Shown: positions 53,486 to 64,000 of the stretch, piece by piece | Layout of the letters: each line of letters opens with the position of its first letter | Position numbering within the stretch: position 1 is the first letter of the stretch | DNA from: Azorinus chamasolen | Lineage: Eukaryota > Mollusca > Bivalvia > Cardiida > Solecurtidae | NCBI GenBank assembly: GCA_963576725.1 | Contig: OY755236.1 | Location: 65,831,379 to 65,895,378 of the forward strand | DNA: 64,000 nucleotides | Reading direction: 5' to 3' | Translations under genes and position numbers: made by a program | Notes under the pieces: generated by a model | Told to the model about the DNA's origin: nothing | The model's database searches: none | Seen by the model: only the letters and a program-made list of their open reading frames with translations

Positions 53486-54925
53486 GAAAACAAACTGCCA
53501 TTACGGTAAAGGACGAACAAAAAGAATACTATCCTTTATAAAAATTGAAGCCTCTGACAATTCCTGCAATGTTAAAGTTTAAGTTAAACTGTGCCCATTA
53601 TCCAAATTATTGGATCGTATGAACCAATCAACACAACGTTTAAATACTATTTGAATACTGCTAAATCCTTAGAAATCCGCCAACATTATAAGAGACGGCA
53701 ATCAACGGACATATTCGGCCATGCTCTGATTGGACCCGACTATATTTCGGAACAATACTTTGAATATTAATCAAGTATTCACATCACCGGCTAACATAGA
53801 TTTGTATGGCAAAATCTGAATGGAGGATGTGTTTCCGTTGGTTTCCACAGCAATTATTTTTCTCATTTTTTCGATGAAACAACTCTTTCCGAATGATCCC
53901 GAATCAATTTCCGGACTGCATTATGGATACGTAATAGGAGTTCACAATAATAACAAATGTAAAGGCGAAAAGAGAATGTCAACTTTACCTTCAATTACAT
54001 CCAAAGTACGATTTATCCGGCGAATGACGGTCGTGTTTCCATAGCAATACTTTTCTTCTATGTTTTCGATACAAACAACTCTTTCCTAACCATGCTATTT
54101 AGCATTTATATAGTTTCATGTCTCACAAATTCTGAGTCTGAAGTCATTTTGTTACGTAAATAGTGAAATATTGAGCAGAATACATTTGAACTATGTAGTA
54201 TAATACTATAATTGTACAACTGAAGTAGTCTTCTCTTTTGAGGTAGAAATTAAAAGTGTGTTATGTTTGTCATTCAAATTCTTCCAACGTAAATGATATA
54301 TAATCCAAATTGTCAATTTCTATCCGAATGCGTACTATATAATTATATGATTCTGTTATAATCGTGACCATCCTCTCAATTCGATCTTAAATTTCAGAAA
54401 ATTAGTTTCCGATTTGAATACGTATTAATTTAAAGATTTTTTAGATGTAATGGTCCTCCATTTTCTTTTGTATTGTAATTATGAACACAATTATGGACAA
54501 TTATTATCAATCATGACAACATTACACCACACGGTGCCTTAATTACCATAATTATTCGGATACCCAATATCACATCTTCGTAGGTTTGTAAATGATTCAA
54601 TATGGCACCATGTTGAAAACTTTAAATTTGACTAGCATAGTAGCAAATAGTGTAGACCTGATATTGGTCTGCAATATTTTGTCTAAACTTGTATTTCTGA
54701 ATATTTAAGGTACTTATGATTTTTCATCGTAGTCTCTTGCTTATTCTAGCGGGCAATGCTTATTTAACATATTCACGCCTTTTGACGTCACTCAAATGCG
54801 TCTAAATGTTTCCTTTTATCTTGTAAATGCTCCTTTTTGGTAGATTTATTCAAAAAGGTTGGATCTAAAAATAGCTTATGAGAGAATGAGTTAAAGCCTT
54901 ACTCTTATGACATACTCTACAACTT
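53486..54925. other. No supported gene
   Basis: A diverged duplication, GTGTTTCCGTTGG...AACAACTCTTTCC at 53828 and GTGTTTCCATAGC...AACAACTCTTTCC at 54032. 54740-54895 has a family I fragment (TAGATTTATTCAAAAAGG). Confidence 0.4.
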
Positions 54926-55293
54926 GCGATTCTTGTATGTTAGACAGTTGTATGTTAGACAGTTGTATGTTAGACAGTTGTGTGATAGTTGCATGTTAGA
55001 CAGTTGTATGTTGGACAGTTGTATGTTGGACAGTTGTGTGTTAGACAATTGTATGTTAGACAGTTGTGTGACAGTTGTATGTTAGACAGTTGTGTGACAG
55101 TTGTATGTTAGACAGTTGTATGTTGGACAGTTGTATGTTGGACAGTTGTGTGTTAGACAGTTGTATGTTAGACAGTTGTGTGACAGTTGTATGTTAGACA
55201 GTTGTATGTTGGACAGTTGTGTGTTAGACAGTTGTATGTTAGACAGGTGTATGTTAGACAGGAGTATGTTAGACAGTTGTATAATAGACAGTA
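54926..55293. repeat. 15-bp minisatellite, about 24 units
   Basis: Unit TTGTATGTTAGACAG, with shorter TTGTGTGACAG units interspersed in a recurring order. Confidence 0.9.
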
Positions 55294-55440
55294 TAAAAAA
55301 AGTAAAGTACCCAGTTATAGTCTACTTTCAGTCCGAATGACCGCTCAGCCGACTGTGCATTTACTCCCCTAGTCATTGAGTCATTGGCCTACAATATTGA
55401 GCACTGCTAACATATGGCACAATCATGCAGCCGCAGTAAA

Positions 55441-55606
55441 GGCGAGTGACCCTCACAGGTGCCCATTTTAACCCCTGGGTGGAGAGGAGGTGCGGGTGGG
55501 AGACACGGAAAAGCGTCTCTGAAATTTCCGGGAGGGACCGGGATTTGAACCCCGGACCTCCGGACTGATAGTCAAGCGCGTTACCACTAGACCATTGCCA
55601 CCTACA
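55441..55606 (-). mobile_element. tRNA-derived SINE
   Basis: The minus-strand head is GTGGCAATGGTCTAGTGGTA (A box) and GGGGTTCAAATCCCGG (B box with intact T-stem). The tail has GAGACGCTTTTCCGTGTCTC and TTAAAATGGGCACCTGTGAG. The head resembles tRNA-Asp-like sequences, but the attached tail marks it as a SINE, not a tRNA gene. Confidence 0.75.
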
Positions 55607-55709
55607 AATATGATACTTTCAGTAGTGCGATCGTTCGTATGATGGACGCCTGGTCTGTATTTTTGCAGTAAACACTAGTGATGACATATGTATCAACAAG
55701 AGTTTCCTT

Positions 55710-55925
55710 GACCTTTGTTCTATGGTCCATGCTCCATGACCTATGTTCACCAAAGACCCAAGATTCGTGACCCATGCTCAGCCATCACCCATGATCCATG
55801 ACCCATGTTCATCCATTACCCATGATTCATGATCAATGCTCATCCATGATCCTTGTTCCATGACCCATGTTCATCCGATACCCTTGATTTATGATGTTCA
55901 ACCATGATCCATGACCAATGTTGAC
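55710..55925. repeat. Degenerate CCATGA minisatellite
   Basis: Repeats built from CCATGATCCATGACCCATG and TTCATCC units. Confidence 0.7.
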
Positions 55926-55995
55926 ACTACAATTGAAATAATTCAAAGCGGTTACTTCATGAATATACATATGTGTAGATAACGCATATGGCTTC

Positions 55996-56228
55996 TTAAC
56001 CCATTCCCCCATAGGCTATTTGTAGACACAACCTCTGAACAAATCTACCGAAAAGGAGCATTTACTAGAGAAAAGGAAAAGTTTAGAATTGTGTAGTATT
56101 GAAACCATTGTGATAAATAGAGCAACTGCTCCTATGGAGCAAATGCTCAATTTATCACAATGGTTTCAAGAAGTGACTATTACAGAGGCGTAGAAAGGCG
56201 TATTTGTATATATGGAGGAAATGGTTAA
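55996..56228 (+). mobile_element. TTAA MITE, family I
   Basis: TTAACCCATTCCCCCATAGG ... GGAGGAAATGGTTAA, with inner hairpin AAACCATTGTGATAAATAGA around CTCCTATGGAG. Confidence 0.75.
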
Positions 56229-57121
56229 TGCAAAACAGAAAATTGCCATGACGTTCACGGTTACATCTAACATCAACACTTTTCGCGAAGATGGGTGAAA
56301 GTCTATATGACTCTCATTCTGCGTTAAGCAGTCACTAGTCTCTGCTCTCATCAATGAGCTGTTAAGACAGCATGCTAAGCTTGTAATGGTTGCTGTCTTA
56401 CAGTCACATGGCAATACGACAAATACGAATTGGAAATCGTAGCATATTTGTTGTATAAGTACATCATTCAAACAACAACTGACCTTAGGCATGCAGTGAA
56501 CTACCGGTGATGTAGACATCTCCTGTTTGAAAATGTGTGTACATGCGCTGTAACACACCTAGATATCCACTGTGTTCAATGTGTACTTGGGCGATTTAAC
56601 TACCTCGATTTTTAATGGTACACAAATAAATACGTGTATGTTGAGAAGCACGACAACGATGGTTTCAACATAAAACATTAATGACAGTATATGTTGATCC
56701 ATGAAAGAAAAACGTGCATGTATTTTTCATAAATAATAATTTCTTTAAATGTGGGTTTACCTTCAACATATTTATATATAGGCTTACCGAACTTTACGCA
56801 CATGTTTGCTTATGAAATAATATGATTTTACAATTTCTGCAATGGCCAACGATTCACGTGTTCGTGCGTCATTATAGATATTAAGCTAATTACTATGCAT
56901 GGTGTCATATTTTTGTAATGGATATTCATAGAGTAAATGTTTATAGGGAGCGGGTGAATTTCAACCCTTATCTGCCAAACACCTCTTGGTCACATTTGTA
57001 AACAACACGGTGTTTCATTAGGACCACAACAATCTCTTCCTAGATGCATTAAGGAAAGGTAAGTGAAAAATACATCATATCAGTTTGAGCAAATAATGTT
57101 TTATCGGACCTTGTTTTGCAG
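56229..57121. other. Upstream of the GPCR exon; no gene seen
   Basis: 56810-56950 is a family A fragment. The 130-codon minus ORF at 56166-56558 has no recognisable motif and overlaps a MITE. Confidence 0.45.
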
Positions 57122-57410
57122 GATCAGGGTGACAATTTGACGGTAACGCTGCCACAACACTGCAATGACACCATCAGCGACATACTGTACCAGTTCACAC
57201 CACCTCTGTGGACCGCCGACCTGCCGGTGGCCCTCATCTACTGCGCCATCTTGGTCGTGTCACTGTGTATCGGCACTATCGGCAACGTCATTATTGTGGT
57301 CGTCACGGCAACAACGAACACCATGAATAAGGTGGGCAAGGATTTCGTCATCAACCTCGCCCTCTCCGACCTCTGCGTCAACTTGATCGCCGAACCTATG
57401 TGCATTCTTG
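57122..57410 (+). CDS. Rhodopsin-class GPCR exon, TM1-TM2
   Basis: A 289-bp exon between CCTTGTTTTGCAG and ATTCTTG|GTGAGT (phase 0 in, phase 1 out). It encodes an extracellular N-terminus with two N-glycosylation sites (NLT, NDT), then TM1 with the class A G-x-x-GN signature (CIGTIGNVIIVVV). A short first intracellular loop (NTMNKVGKD) and TM2 with NLALSDLCV (L-x3-D, Asp 2.50) follow, then EPMCIL. GC content and codon use are clearly higher than the surroundings. Loop and TM2 resemble melatonin/amine-like orphan receptors of invertebrates, but ligand class cannot be assigned. No ATG is in this exon. TM3-TM7 exons were not found up to base 64000, so the gene probably continues to the right, unless it is an isolated fragment. 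Confidence 0.8.
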
Positions 57411-57756
57411 GTGAGTTCTTAGATGCGTTCTTTGTCACCATGTCACAGTGTTCTACACCCCCCCCCCCCCCCCATTCCATTTGCTGAAATAATTTTGATT
57501 GAACTGAAACAAAGTGCACAGTGAGAAGCTACATACATATTTACATATATTGTACATCTGTATCTGTATATATACTTTGTCTTATTTACCTATCTAATAT
57601 TAGCAATACCGGCTAAATCGAACATAAGACAGCGTTATATCTGATAATTACGTTATTGACATTTATATTCAGATTAGACGCCGAGTATCATAAGATAACG
57701 TTCGTAGTAGAACCATATTATATCAGCCTTGTTTGTTATACCATTGTCTATAGGGC
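57411..57756. other. GPCR intron start; poly-C run
   Basis: C-run at 57459-57473, then AT-rich sequence without features. Confidence 0.5.
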
Positions 57757-58220
57757 TTAACACTTTACTCCAAGAATACTTATGCAAAACGTAACGACAT
57801 CATGAATATGAACTGAATTGTTATACTGACATATAGGAATACATGAATTCTGGCTATGGCAAACACTGCAGAATCAGATTTATAATAGAACCCCTCTAAT
57901 GCGACCACTTAATGAATAAACATGCATGTCTTTATAAGCAGGTGGTTGCTTAATGCAGGACAAAAGTAATGCAGAAAGCTCCTCTAGGAGCTTTCTGCAT
58001 TACCTTTGTCCTGCATTAAGCTACCACCTGCCTCTAGCACCCATAATTATACCTCTTTTATGTGGTCGCATTAGCGGGGTTTTACTGTATATCATTTCAT
58101 AAGCAAACAGAGCAGTATCTGGTCAGAAGAGACGATTCCTATGAGGGCCGTCTGATCTTGGTCTTCTCTGTTTGCAAAGGTGTTAAAATGAGTACATTGT
58201 ATTTATGAAAAAAAGGTTAA
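57757..58220 (-). mobile_element. TTAA MITE family A with nested family C
   Basis: Outer TTAACACTTTACTCCAAG ... AAAAAAAGGTTAA. At 57886-58089 a family C MITE (GAACCCCTCTAATGCG ... GCGGGGTTTTACTG, with a near-perfect 60-bp-arm hairpin) interrupts the CAGAATCAGATTTATA / TATCATTTCATAAGC sequence. Confidence 0.8.
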
Positions 58221-58599
58221 AACTGGATATTACATTCCCTCTGTCCATTTATATATGTGTTTGATATTGTCCCGAAATACAATCTGGCTTAGCCAAGGTA
58301 TGCTTAGTGTCCCTAATATGGACATATGTACCCCCGTAGACCCAGCATAGATCCATAAAGGACCATCTAATCAGAGTCTGCACTGTTTGTTTCACGAATT
58401 ATTCGCTTTACAAACTACCTTTCCATAGGTTACATCGGCAAAAGAATTGTTATAGAAATATTTCTCAAAATGAAACGTTATTTACACCTCCGTTCTCTGT
58501 CAATAATATATACATTAACTCTATAGGAATCTTTGTGACAAAAACGTTTAATACAGACAGTCATCATAGGCTGGGTCCTAGTAGTGGTTACCGTAGCAT

Positions 58600-60150
58600 C
58601 CCCCCCCCTAGACTTTTTTTCATGGGTACCAAATTGTTCGTTGGGGTCCTCAGAACACATTTTGAGCATGCCCCCAAAAATAAGTTTGTCCCAGCTATGT
58701 TTTATTTAACGGTTTCCATGGTAACCCGAGGTAATTTTCGAAACTACCTTGGTTCAGAAAATGCGCCATAACTTTGTTATTAGAAGCAATAGAAGGACAA
58801 AACAAGTACCAAAGTAAAGCAGAGACATATAGCTTGAATATGATATATGATTTTATTAATATTCATAATGCATTCTTATGAATATTAATGAGGAAGTAAA
58901 AAATGTGATTTTTTTAGAAAAAAGGAGTTTGTTGTTTAGTCTGAGAGGCTTATTAATGCACAGAAATTATTGAATTTACGTTTAAGTTGTTCGTTGGAGT
59001 CCTCAGAACACATTATGAGTATTTCCCCAAACAATTTTGTCCCATCTATGTTTTATTAAACGGTTTCCGTGGTAACCCGAGGTAAATTCCGAAACACCCT
59101 TGGTTCAGAAAATGCGTAATAACTTTGCTTTTAGAGGTAATAGAAGGACAAAACAAGTACTAAAGTAAAGCAGAGACATATAGCTTGAATATGGTATATG
59201 ATTTAATTAATATTCATAAATGCATTCTTATGAATATTCATGAGAATGTAAAAAAATGCTTTTTTTTAGAAAATGGAGCTTGTTGTTTAGTCTGACATGC
59301 TTATTAATGCACACAAATTATTGAATTCAGGTTTAAATTGTTTGTTTCGTTCATCAGAACACATTTTGAGCATTCCCCTAAAGTAATTTTGTCCCATCTA
59401 TGTTTTATTGAACGGTTTCCATGGTAACGCGAGGAGGTAAATTTCGAAACATCATTGGTTCAGAAAATGCATAATAACTTTGCTTTTAGAGGCAATAGAA
59501 GGTCAAAACAAAAACAAAAGTAAAGCAGAGACATATATCTTGATTATGATATATAATTTTAATAATATTCATATATGATTGCTTATGAATATTAATGAGG
59601 AAGTATAAAAATCTGCTTTTTTAGAAAAATGACATATAGCTTGAATATGGTATATGATTTAATTAATATTCATAAATGCATTCTTATGAATATTCATGAG
59701 AATGTAAAAAAATGCTTTTTTTTAGAAAATGGAGCTTGTTGTTTAGTCTGACATGCTTATTAATGCACACAAATTATTGAATTCGGGTTTAAATTGTTCG
59801 TTGGCGTCCGCAGAACACCACTTGAGCATTCCCCAAAATAATTGTGTCCAAGCTATGTTTTTAGCGGTTTGCATGGTAACCCGAGGTAAATTTCGAAACA
59901 TCCATGGTTAAACAAATGCGTCATAACGTTGCTTTTAGAGGTGAAAGAAGGACAAAACAAGAACATATAACTTGAATATGATATGTAATTTAACTAATTT
60001 CATAAATGTATTCTTATAAATATTAATGAGGAAGTAAAACAATCCGATTTTTTTTAGTAAAAAGGAGTTTATTGTTTAGTCTGAGATGCCTATTAATAAA
60101 CAAGAGTTATTGAATTCATGTTTGAATGTTTTATGTGAAGGAAAATAAAC
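58600..60150. repeat. About 350-bp tandem array, 4 units
   Basis: Landmark GGTTTCCATGGTAACCCGAG recurs near 58709, 59058 (with GTGG), 59415 and 59868. Units also share AAAGTAAAGCAGAGACATAT, ATTAATATTCATAA and CTTGTTGTTTAGTCTGA. The third-to-fourth interval is longer owing to a partial duplication at 59635-59790. Confidence 0.85.
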
Positions 60151-60268
60151 CATCTTTGTTTCAGGTAATATTTCTATAAAGCATGCGTATTTCAGCTTAT
60201 TTGCATATAATGTACGTATATGAATAAGCAATTTTCTATGAGCATTGTATTTAGTATTATTTTGAGTA

Positions 60269-60440
60269 TACGGTAAAATCTCGATTATTCGAATTTTCTT
60301 TATAGAAGCATAAAGACCCTTTTAGGCAGGTGACTTCTTAATGCATGGTGAAAGTCATGCAGAAAGCTGCACTAGGAGCTTTCTGCATGACTTTCACCAT
60401 GCATTAAGCTGTCACCTGTCTTAAATATCGATAATAATAC
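60269..60440. mobile_element. MITE family C/D, left part with near-perfect hairpin
   Basis: CGGTAAAATCTCGATTATTC at left. The hairpin GACAGGTGACAGCTTAATGC type spans 60325-60422. The right terminus is missing. Confidence 0.7.
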
Positions 60441-60515
60441 GTACGTCAATGATAATACGTCAATGTTTGAAGCGAATCCCATATGTTGGATGCAACTGCC
60501 GGTGCTAAAGAAGTG

Positions 60516-60517
<2 letters not shown>

Positions 60518-60565
<48 letters not shown>

Positions 60566-60566
60566 G
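60518..60566. repeat. (GA)n followed by poly-G
   Basis: About 18 GA units followed by a run of 12 G. Confidence 0.95.
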
Positions 60567-62260
60567 AGGCTAATGCCCGCCTCTGGGACTGTCGGAAACA
60601 AGTGAGGGGATCTGATAAAACATCCCAGGTCGATTTTCATTTGAAACCGGAGGCTTAAGAGATACCCAGGGAACCCTTGTCCGTAAGCGTTTAGCGGACA
60701 TGATCCACCCAGTTGCCGGGCTGGCATAAAAATCTTCGTCCAGGTCAGGCAAACGGGAAAGAAGTCCCGTGGAAGGAGAAAGAGACTCCCTAGACTTAAT
60801 TAGGTTAGGGAGGTTCACTTTTTCGACTGACACTAGCACGGAAGAGGATAGTGGACCCCTGTGAATAGGATTCGGGGGTCTAGGGCAGACAGAGGGTGGG
60901 ATGGTTCTAAAACAATCTTCACACGCATTCTCAATAGAAAATATTGATGTTCAGAACCATCTAAAGAAAAAAAGGACTAAGTCCCGTCTAAATCTGAGTG
61001 AGAGGCTTCCACAAAGTCTGATTCCCTTAAAAACTAGAACCATCCCTAGGAGCTATAATGGACAAAGTGTCTTCCTGCTCTCCCTCAGAATCCGCCCTGG
61101 TGAACGCCATGGATGGCAGCACCCGGGAAGAGTGGGACCCGCTACAGACATAGAAGTGTGGACTGTTGGTTCACGTGAGAGCTATTCTCCCTCTAGGTGA
61201 AGCTTGCTGGTTCCCAGAATGAGTATCGGCTATCGAGAGCGACCAGCCGGCGAATCTGAGGAGGCAGAGCGATGTCTTCGCATAGAAGAGTAATGGTAAG
61301 ACCTCGATCTGCGATGAGAGCGGTGCGAGTGCCGGTTCCCATTAGAAGAATAAGAAGGTTTTTACGCCTCCTACGGGTGGGTGGGATGGGGGCTGGGGAG
61401 TCCGAGGTGTACTCAGAAGATGAAGAGTAATTGCAGGGTCTAGACGACCAAGGACGTCTAGACTTAGCCAGAGCAGCTTCCTGTTGACTTTCACCACTGT
61501 AATGCGGTGTAGAGACAGAATGCCCTGTAGAAAAGATTGGACAGGTAGATTTACCGGTCCACTTCGGTATCCTGGTCCAAAGGACCAGACCGGGCCACCG
61601 GAGAACCATTGGAGAGCAAACTTAGGACACCGGGCCAAAGAATACACAGTGACATCTTTGGGCGGGGGCTCGGTAGACCGGTCTGCTGGTGATGTCATGA
61701 AACGGAAGCACTAACGCATGGACACCGGGGACCGGTGACGGATAACTAGGCCTAGATTCAGCGGGACCAGGCAAAACTCTTCACACAACAAGCGGACCGG
61801 GAGACCTGGCAACAATAGTACCTGGGACCAGAACAAAGGGTACCATTCAAGTGGTAAACGGGGAACCCGCGCCCGGGCCAGCAGTTGGGTGCCGATCTGC
61901 AACTAACAACTGGGGAATCGACTGCACCACAGGGGCTGTTGGCGAAAGATATTTTAAAGAAGAAGCAGGCTTCTTCTGAGCTTTAGAGGACAGTGATTTG
62001 TCTTTTGCGAGGGAGTCGCTGACCAAAGAGAAGAATACTTCTTCCGTCGGACAGCAAGCTCCCACGTCTCCCCTGTCCAGAGGGATGAAACTGGACAGGG
62101 AGCTGACGCGGAGCATCCGCAGCAGGCCAGACACACTTAATGAGTTGTCCAGCCTGTCGCGAAATGCTCGCAAGAAGCCTTGCGTTGGTCTGGCATGCTG
62201 TGGTAAATAATCAAGCAAATACATAAGACATCGCGAGTAAGTTCGAAGTCACGCAAGGCT
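60567..62260 (-). pseudogene. Frameshifted retroelement gag-like ORF (DIRS/Ngaro type?)
   Basis: GC-rich island in AT-rich surroundings. Minus-strand pieces in changing frames: HARPTQGFLRAFRDRLDNSL, VSSLSSFIPLDRGD, TEEVFFSLVSDSLAKDKSLS (62224-61847); then SPADRSTEPPPKDVTVYSLA; SSSSEYTSDSPAPIPPTRRR (61609-61193). Ser/Pro-rich, low-complexity composition with an acidic/basic alternation fits ORF1 of tyrosine-recombinase retroelements that are abundant in molluscs. No RT or recombinase is visible, so the assignment is tentative. Confidence 0.4.
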
Positions 62261-62880
62261 AATATGGGTAAACATAAGCTGATGATTACAGTCGAGATGC
62301 TATATATTTTCTATTGCATTGCAAAACACCCATAACGGTAATATTCTTCATAAAACACGCATGAGGCTCAATTCCTCTGCTGTAATTTCTTACAAGAAAT
62401 GTGTTGTTCACATACATGTATATTGCAATATAATAGAAAAACCTACTTTCCTACAACAGTTTACATTCTCATTAATATTCATGATTTTGAAATAATATTC
62501 ATTATCTACATATTTATATACATGAACATCAATATCGCTGTTTCAGTCAGTATCAAGCTCTATACTGGTTAACTAAAATAATCTCAGATAAAAAGAACAG
62601 CTCATTCAAGTGTGTTTATTTTACATCTCATTAATATTCATAAATATGCATTAATATTCAAGAACCCAAAGTAATGACCCTCTGCTCTTGTCAATGTTTG
62701 TTGTTCTGGTATTTTACGTAAAATAAATAATAGAAAAGATAGTACACTCGAAACAATGCTAAATATAGGGCTTATGTTAATTTGCTGATTCATTTACGCA
62801 CGTTATATGCAAATTAGCTTAGATATACATGTTTTAGAAATATTACATGAACCAAAGATGTTTTCCTTTATTTGTATGTT
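62261..62880. other. No supported gene
   Basis: AT-rich with several ATTAATATTCATAA-type motifs; otherwise nothing. Confidence 0.4.
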
Positions 62881-62884
62881 GATA

Positions 62885-63855
62885 TTAAAACATTTAAATC
62901 TGAATTCAATAACTATTTGTATATTATTAGGCCTCTCAGACTAAAAACAAACTCGTCAAACTAAAAACGCATTTTTTACTTCCCCATTAATATTCATAAG
63001 AATGCATTATAAGAATGCATTATATGTATTAATAGAATTACATATCGTATTCAAGCTATATGTCTCTACTTTACGTTGGTTCTTGTTTTGTCCTTCTATT
63101 GTCTCTAAAAGCAAAGTTATGAAGCATTTTCTTAATCAAGATAGTTTCGAAATTTACCTCGGGTTACCATGGAAACCGTTTAATAAAACATAGCTGGGGC
63201 ACAATTATTTTGGGAGAATGCTCAAAAAGTGTTCGGATGACCCCAACGAACAATTTAAACCTGAATTCAATAATTTTTGTGCATTAATATGCCTCTAAGA
63301 CTAAACAAAAAACTCATTTTTCTAAAAATCGGATTTTTATACTTCCTCATTAATATTCATAAGCAATCATATATGAATATTATTAAAATTATATATCATA
63401 ATCAAGATATATGTCTCTGCTTTACTTTGTTTTTTGTTTTGTCCTTCTATTGCCTCTAAAAGCAAAGTTATTATGCATTTTATGAACCAATTATGTTTCG
63501 AAATTTACCTCCTCGCGTTACCATGGAAACCGTTCAATAAAACATAGATGGGACAAAATTACTTTGGGGGAATGCTCAAAATGTGTTCTGATGACCCAAA
63601 CAAACAATTTAAACCTGAATTCAATAATTTGTGTGCATTAATAAGCCTATCAGACTAAACAACAAGCTCCATTTTCTAAAAAAAGCATTTTTTTACATTC
63701 TCATGAATATTCATAAGAATGCATTTATGAATATTAATTAAATCATATACCATATTCAAGCTATATGGCTCTGCTTTACTTTGGTACTTGTTTTGTCCTT
63801 CTATTACCTCTAAAAGCAAAGTTATTACGCATTTTCTGAACCAAGGATGTTTCGG
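62885..63855. repeat. Inverted partner of the 350-bp tandem array
   Basis: About three units in reverse orientation to 58600-60150 (CTCGGGTTACCATGGAAACC at 63160; CTCGCGTTACCATGGAAACC at 63517). The GCGAGGAGG variant of the 59415 unit is shared with the 63517 unit, so specific units correspond between the arms. Confidence 0.85.
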
Positions 63856-64000
63856 TAATGTCAGTAATGCTGAAGAAATTAAAATTGAGTCCAACACCTC
63901 TTGCAGTAGAGGCAGTATTCTTGCAACTGGTATATCAGTTCTTGTAGCTCCAGTTTCATAATTCACTAAATCTCGATGGCGCTGTTCTAAAGGACGGCGG
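63856..64000 (-). other. Unrecognised open frame at window edge
   Basis: Minus frame reading RRPLEQRHRDLVNYETGATR then TDIPVARILPLLQEVLDSIL. It begins exactly where the tandem repeat stops. Amphipathic composition is compatible with coding, but no family is recognised and 145 bp is too little to decide. Confidence 0.2.

Noticed and set aside
55441..55606. Possible functional tRNA gene
   Set aside because: Good A and B boxes, but continuous with a SINE tail shared with 11060-11269.
56166..56558. 130-codon minus ORF
   Set aside because: Overlaps the right end of a family I MITE and shows no domain or splice support.
60901..61200. 99-codon plus ORF in the GC-rich island
   Set aside because: Antisense to the gag-like frames; composition explained by GC-rich sequence.

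Overview
This is eukaryotic (metazoan) DNA: AT-rich and intron-rich, with short exons in canonical splice sites and very dense transposon debris. SINEs carrying a tail domain known from molluscs, tandem 155-bp units of the bivalve pearl type, and many TTAA- and TA-flanked MITEs suggest a bivalve mollusc, probably a heterodont. The organism is inferred, not proven.

The main gene is on the minus strand and fills the left 26.5 kb. I assembled 12 exons by hand (26427-26477 down to 25-135). Every junction has AG/GT borders and compatible phases, giving 382 open codons with no stop. It encodes the second half of a signal peptide, two complete cysteine-rich Ly6/uPAR (LU, three-finger) domains each split over three or four exons, and at least five EGF domains, four of them on phase 1-1 exons. 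All five EGF domains match the O-glucose consensus of Notch-type EGFs, and several match the O-fucose and O-GlcNAc consensuses. The start-codon exon (to the right) and the 3' end (left of the window) are not identified. Its introns hold minisatellites, a mariner and a Tc1 transposase relic, a Penelope-like fragment, a 1.4-kb foldback element and a 3.3-kb array of 32-bp satellite.

From 28 to 57 kb I see no host gene I can support. The region is layered mobile DNA. The best preserved element is a LINE at 36540-39606 with a perfect 14-bp target duplication. Its 609-codon ORF carries a 2A-type ribosome-skipping motif, an AP-endonuclease domain and the C-terminal part of the reverse transcriptase, with the catalytic core removed in frame. 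It sits inside the arm of a palindromic foldback element, and a TTAA MITE has inserted exactly at its stop codon. Two copies of a 0.7-kb inverted-repeat element (42.0 and 48.8 kb) lie in opposite orientation. One is interrupted by an element that is also the unfilled version of the site occupied by a satellite-bearing insertion at 2.5-3.9 kb. A broken GCD/CXC-type gene at 52.5-53.25 kb is split by an inversion.

On the right, a plus-strand exon at 57122-57410 encodes TM1-TM2 of a rhodopsin-class GPCR; the rest lies outside the window or was not found. It is followed by a roughly 350-bp tandem array (58.6-60.15 kb) repeated in inverse orientation at 62.9-63.85 kb. The two arrays flank a GC-rich, frameshifted, gag-like retroelement ORF on the minus strand.
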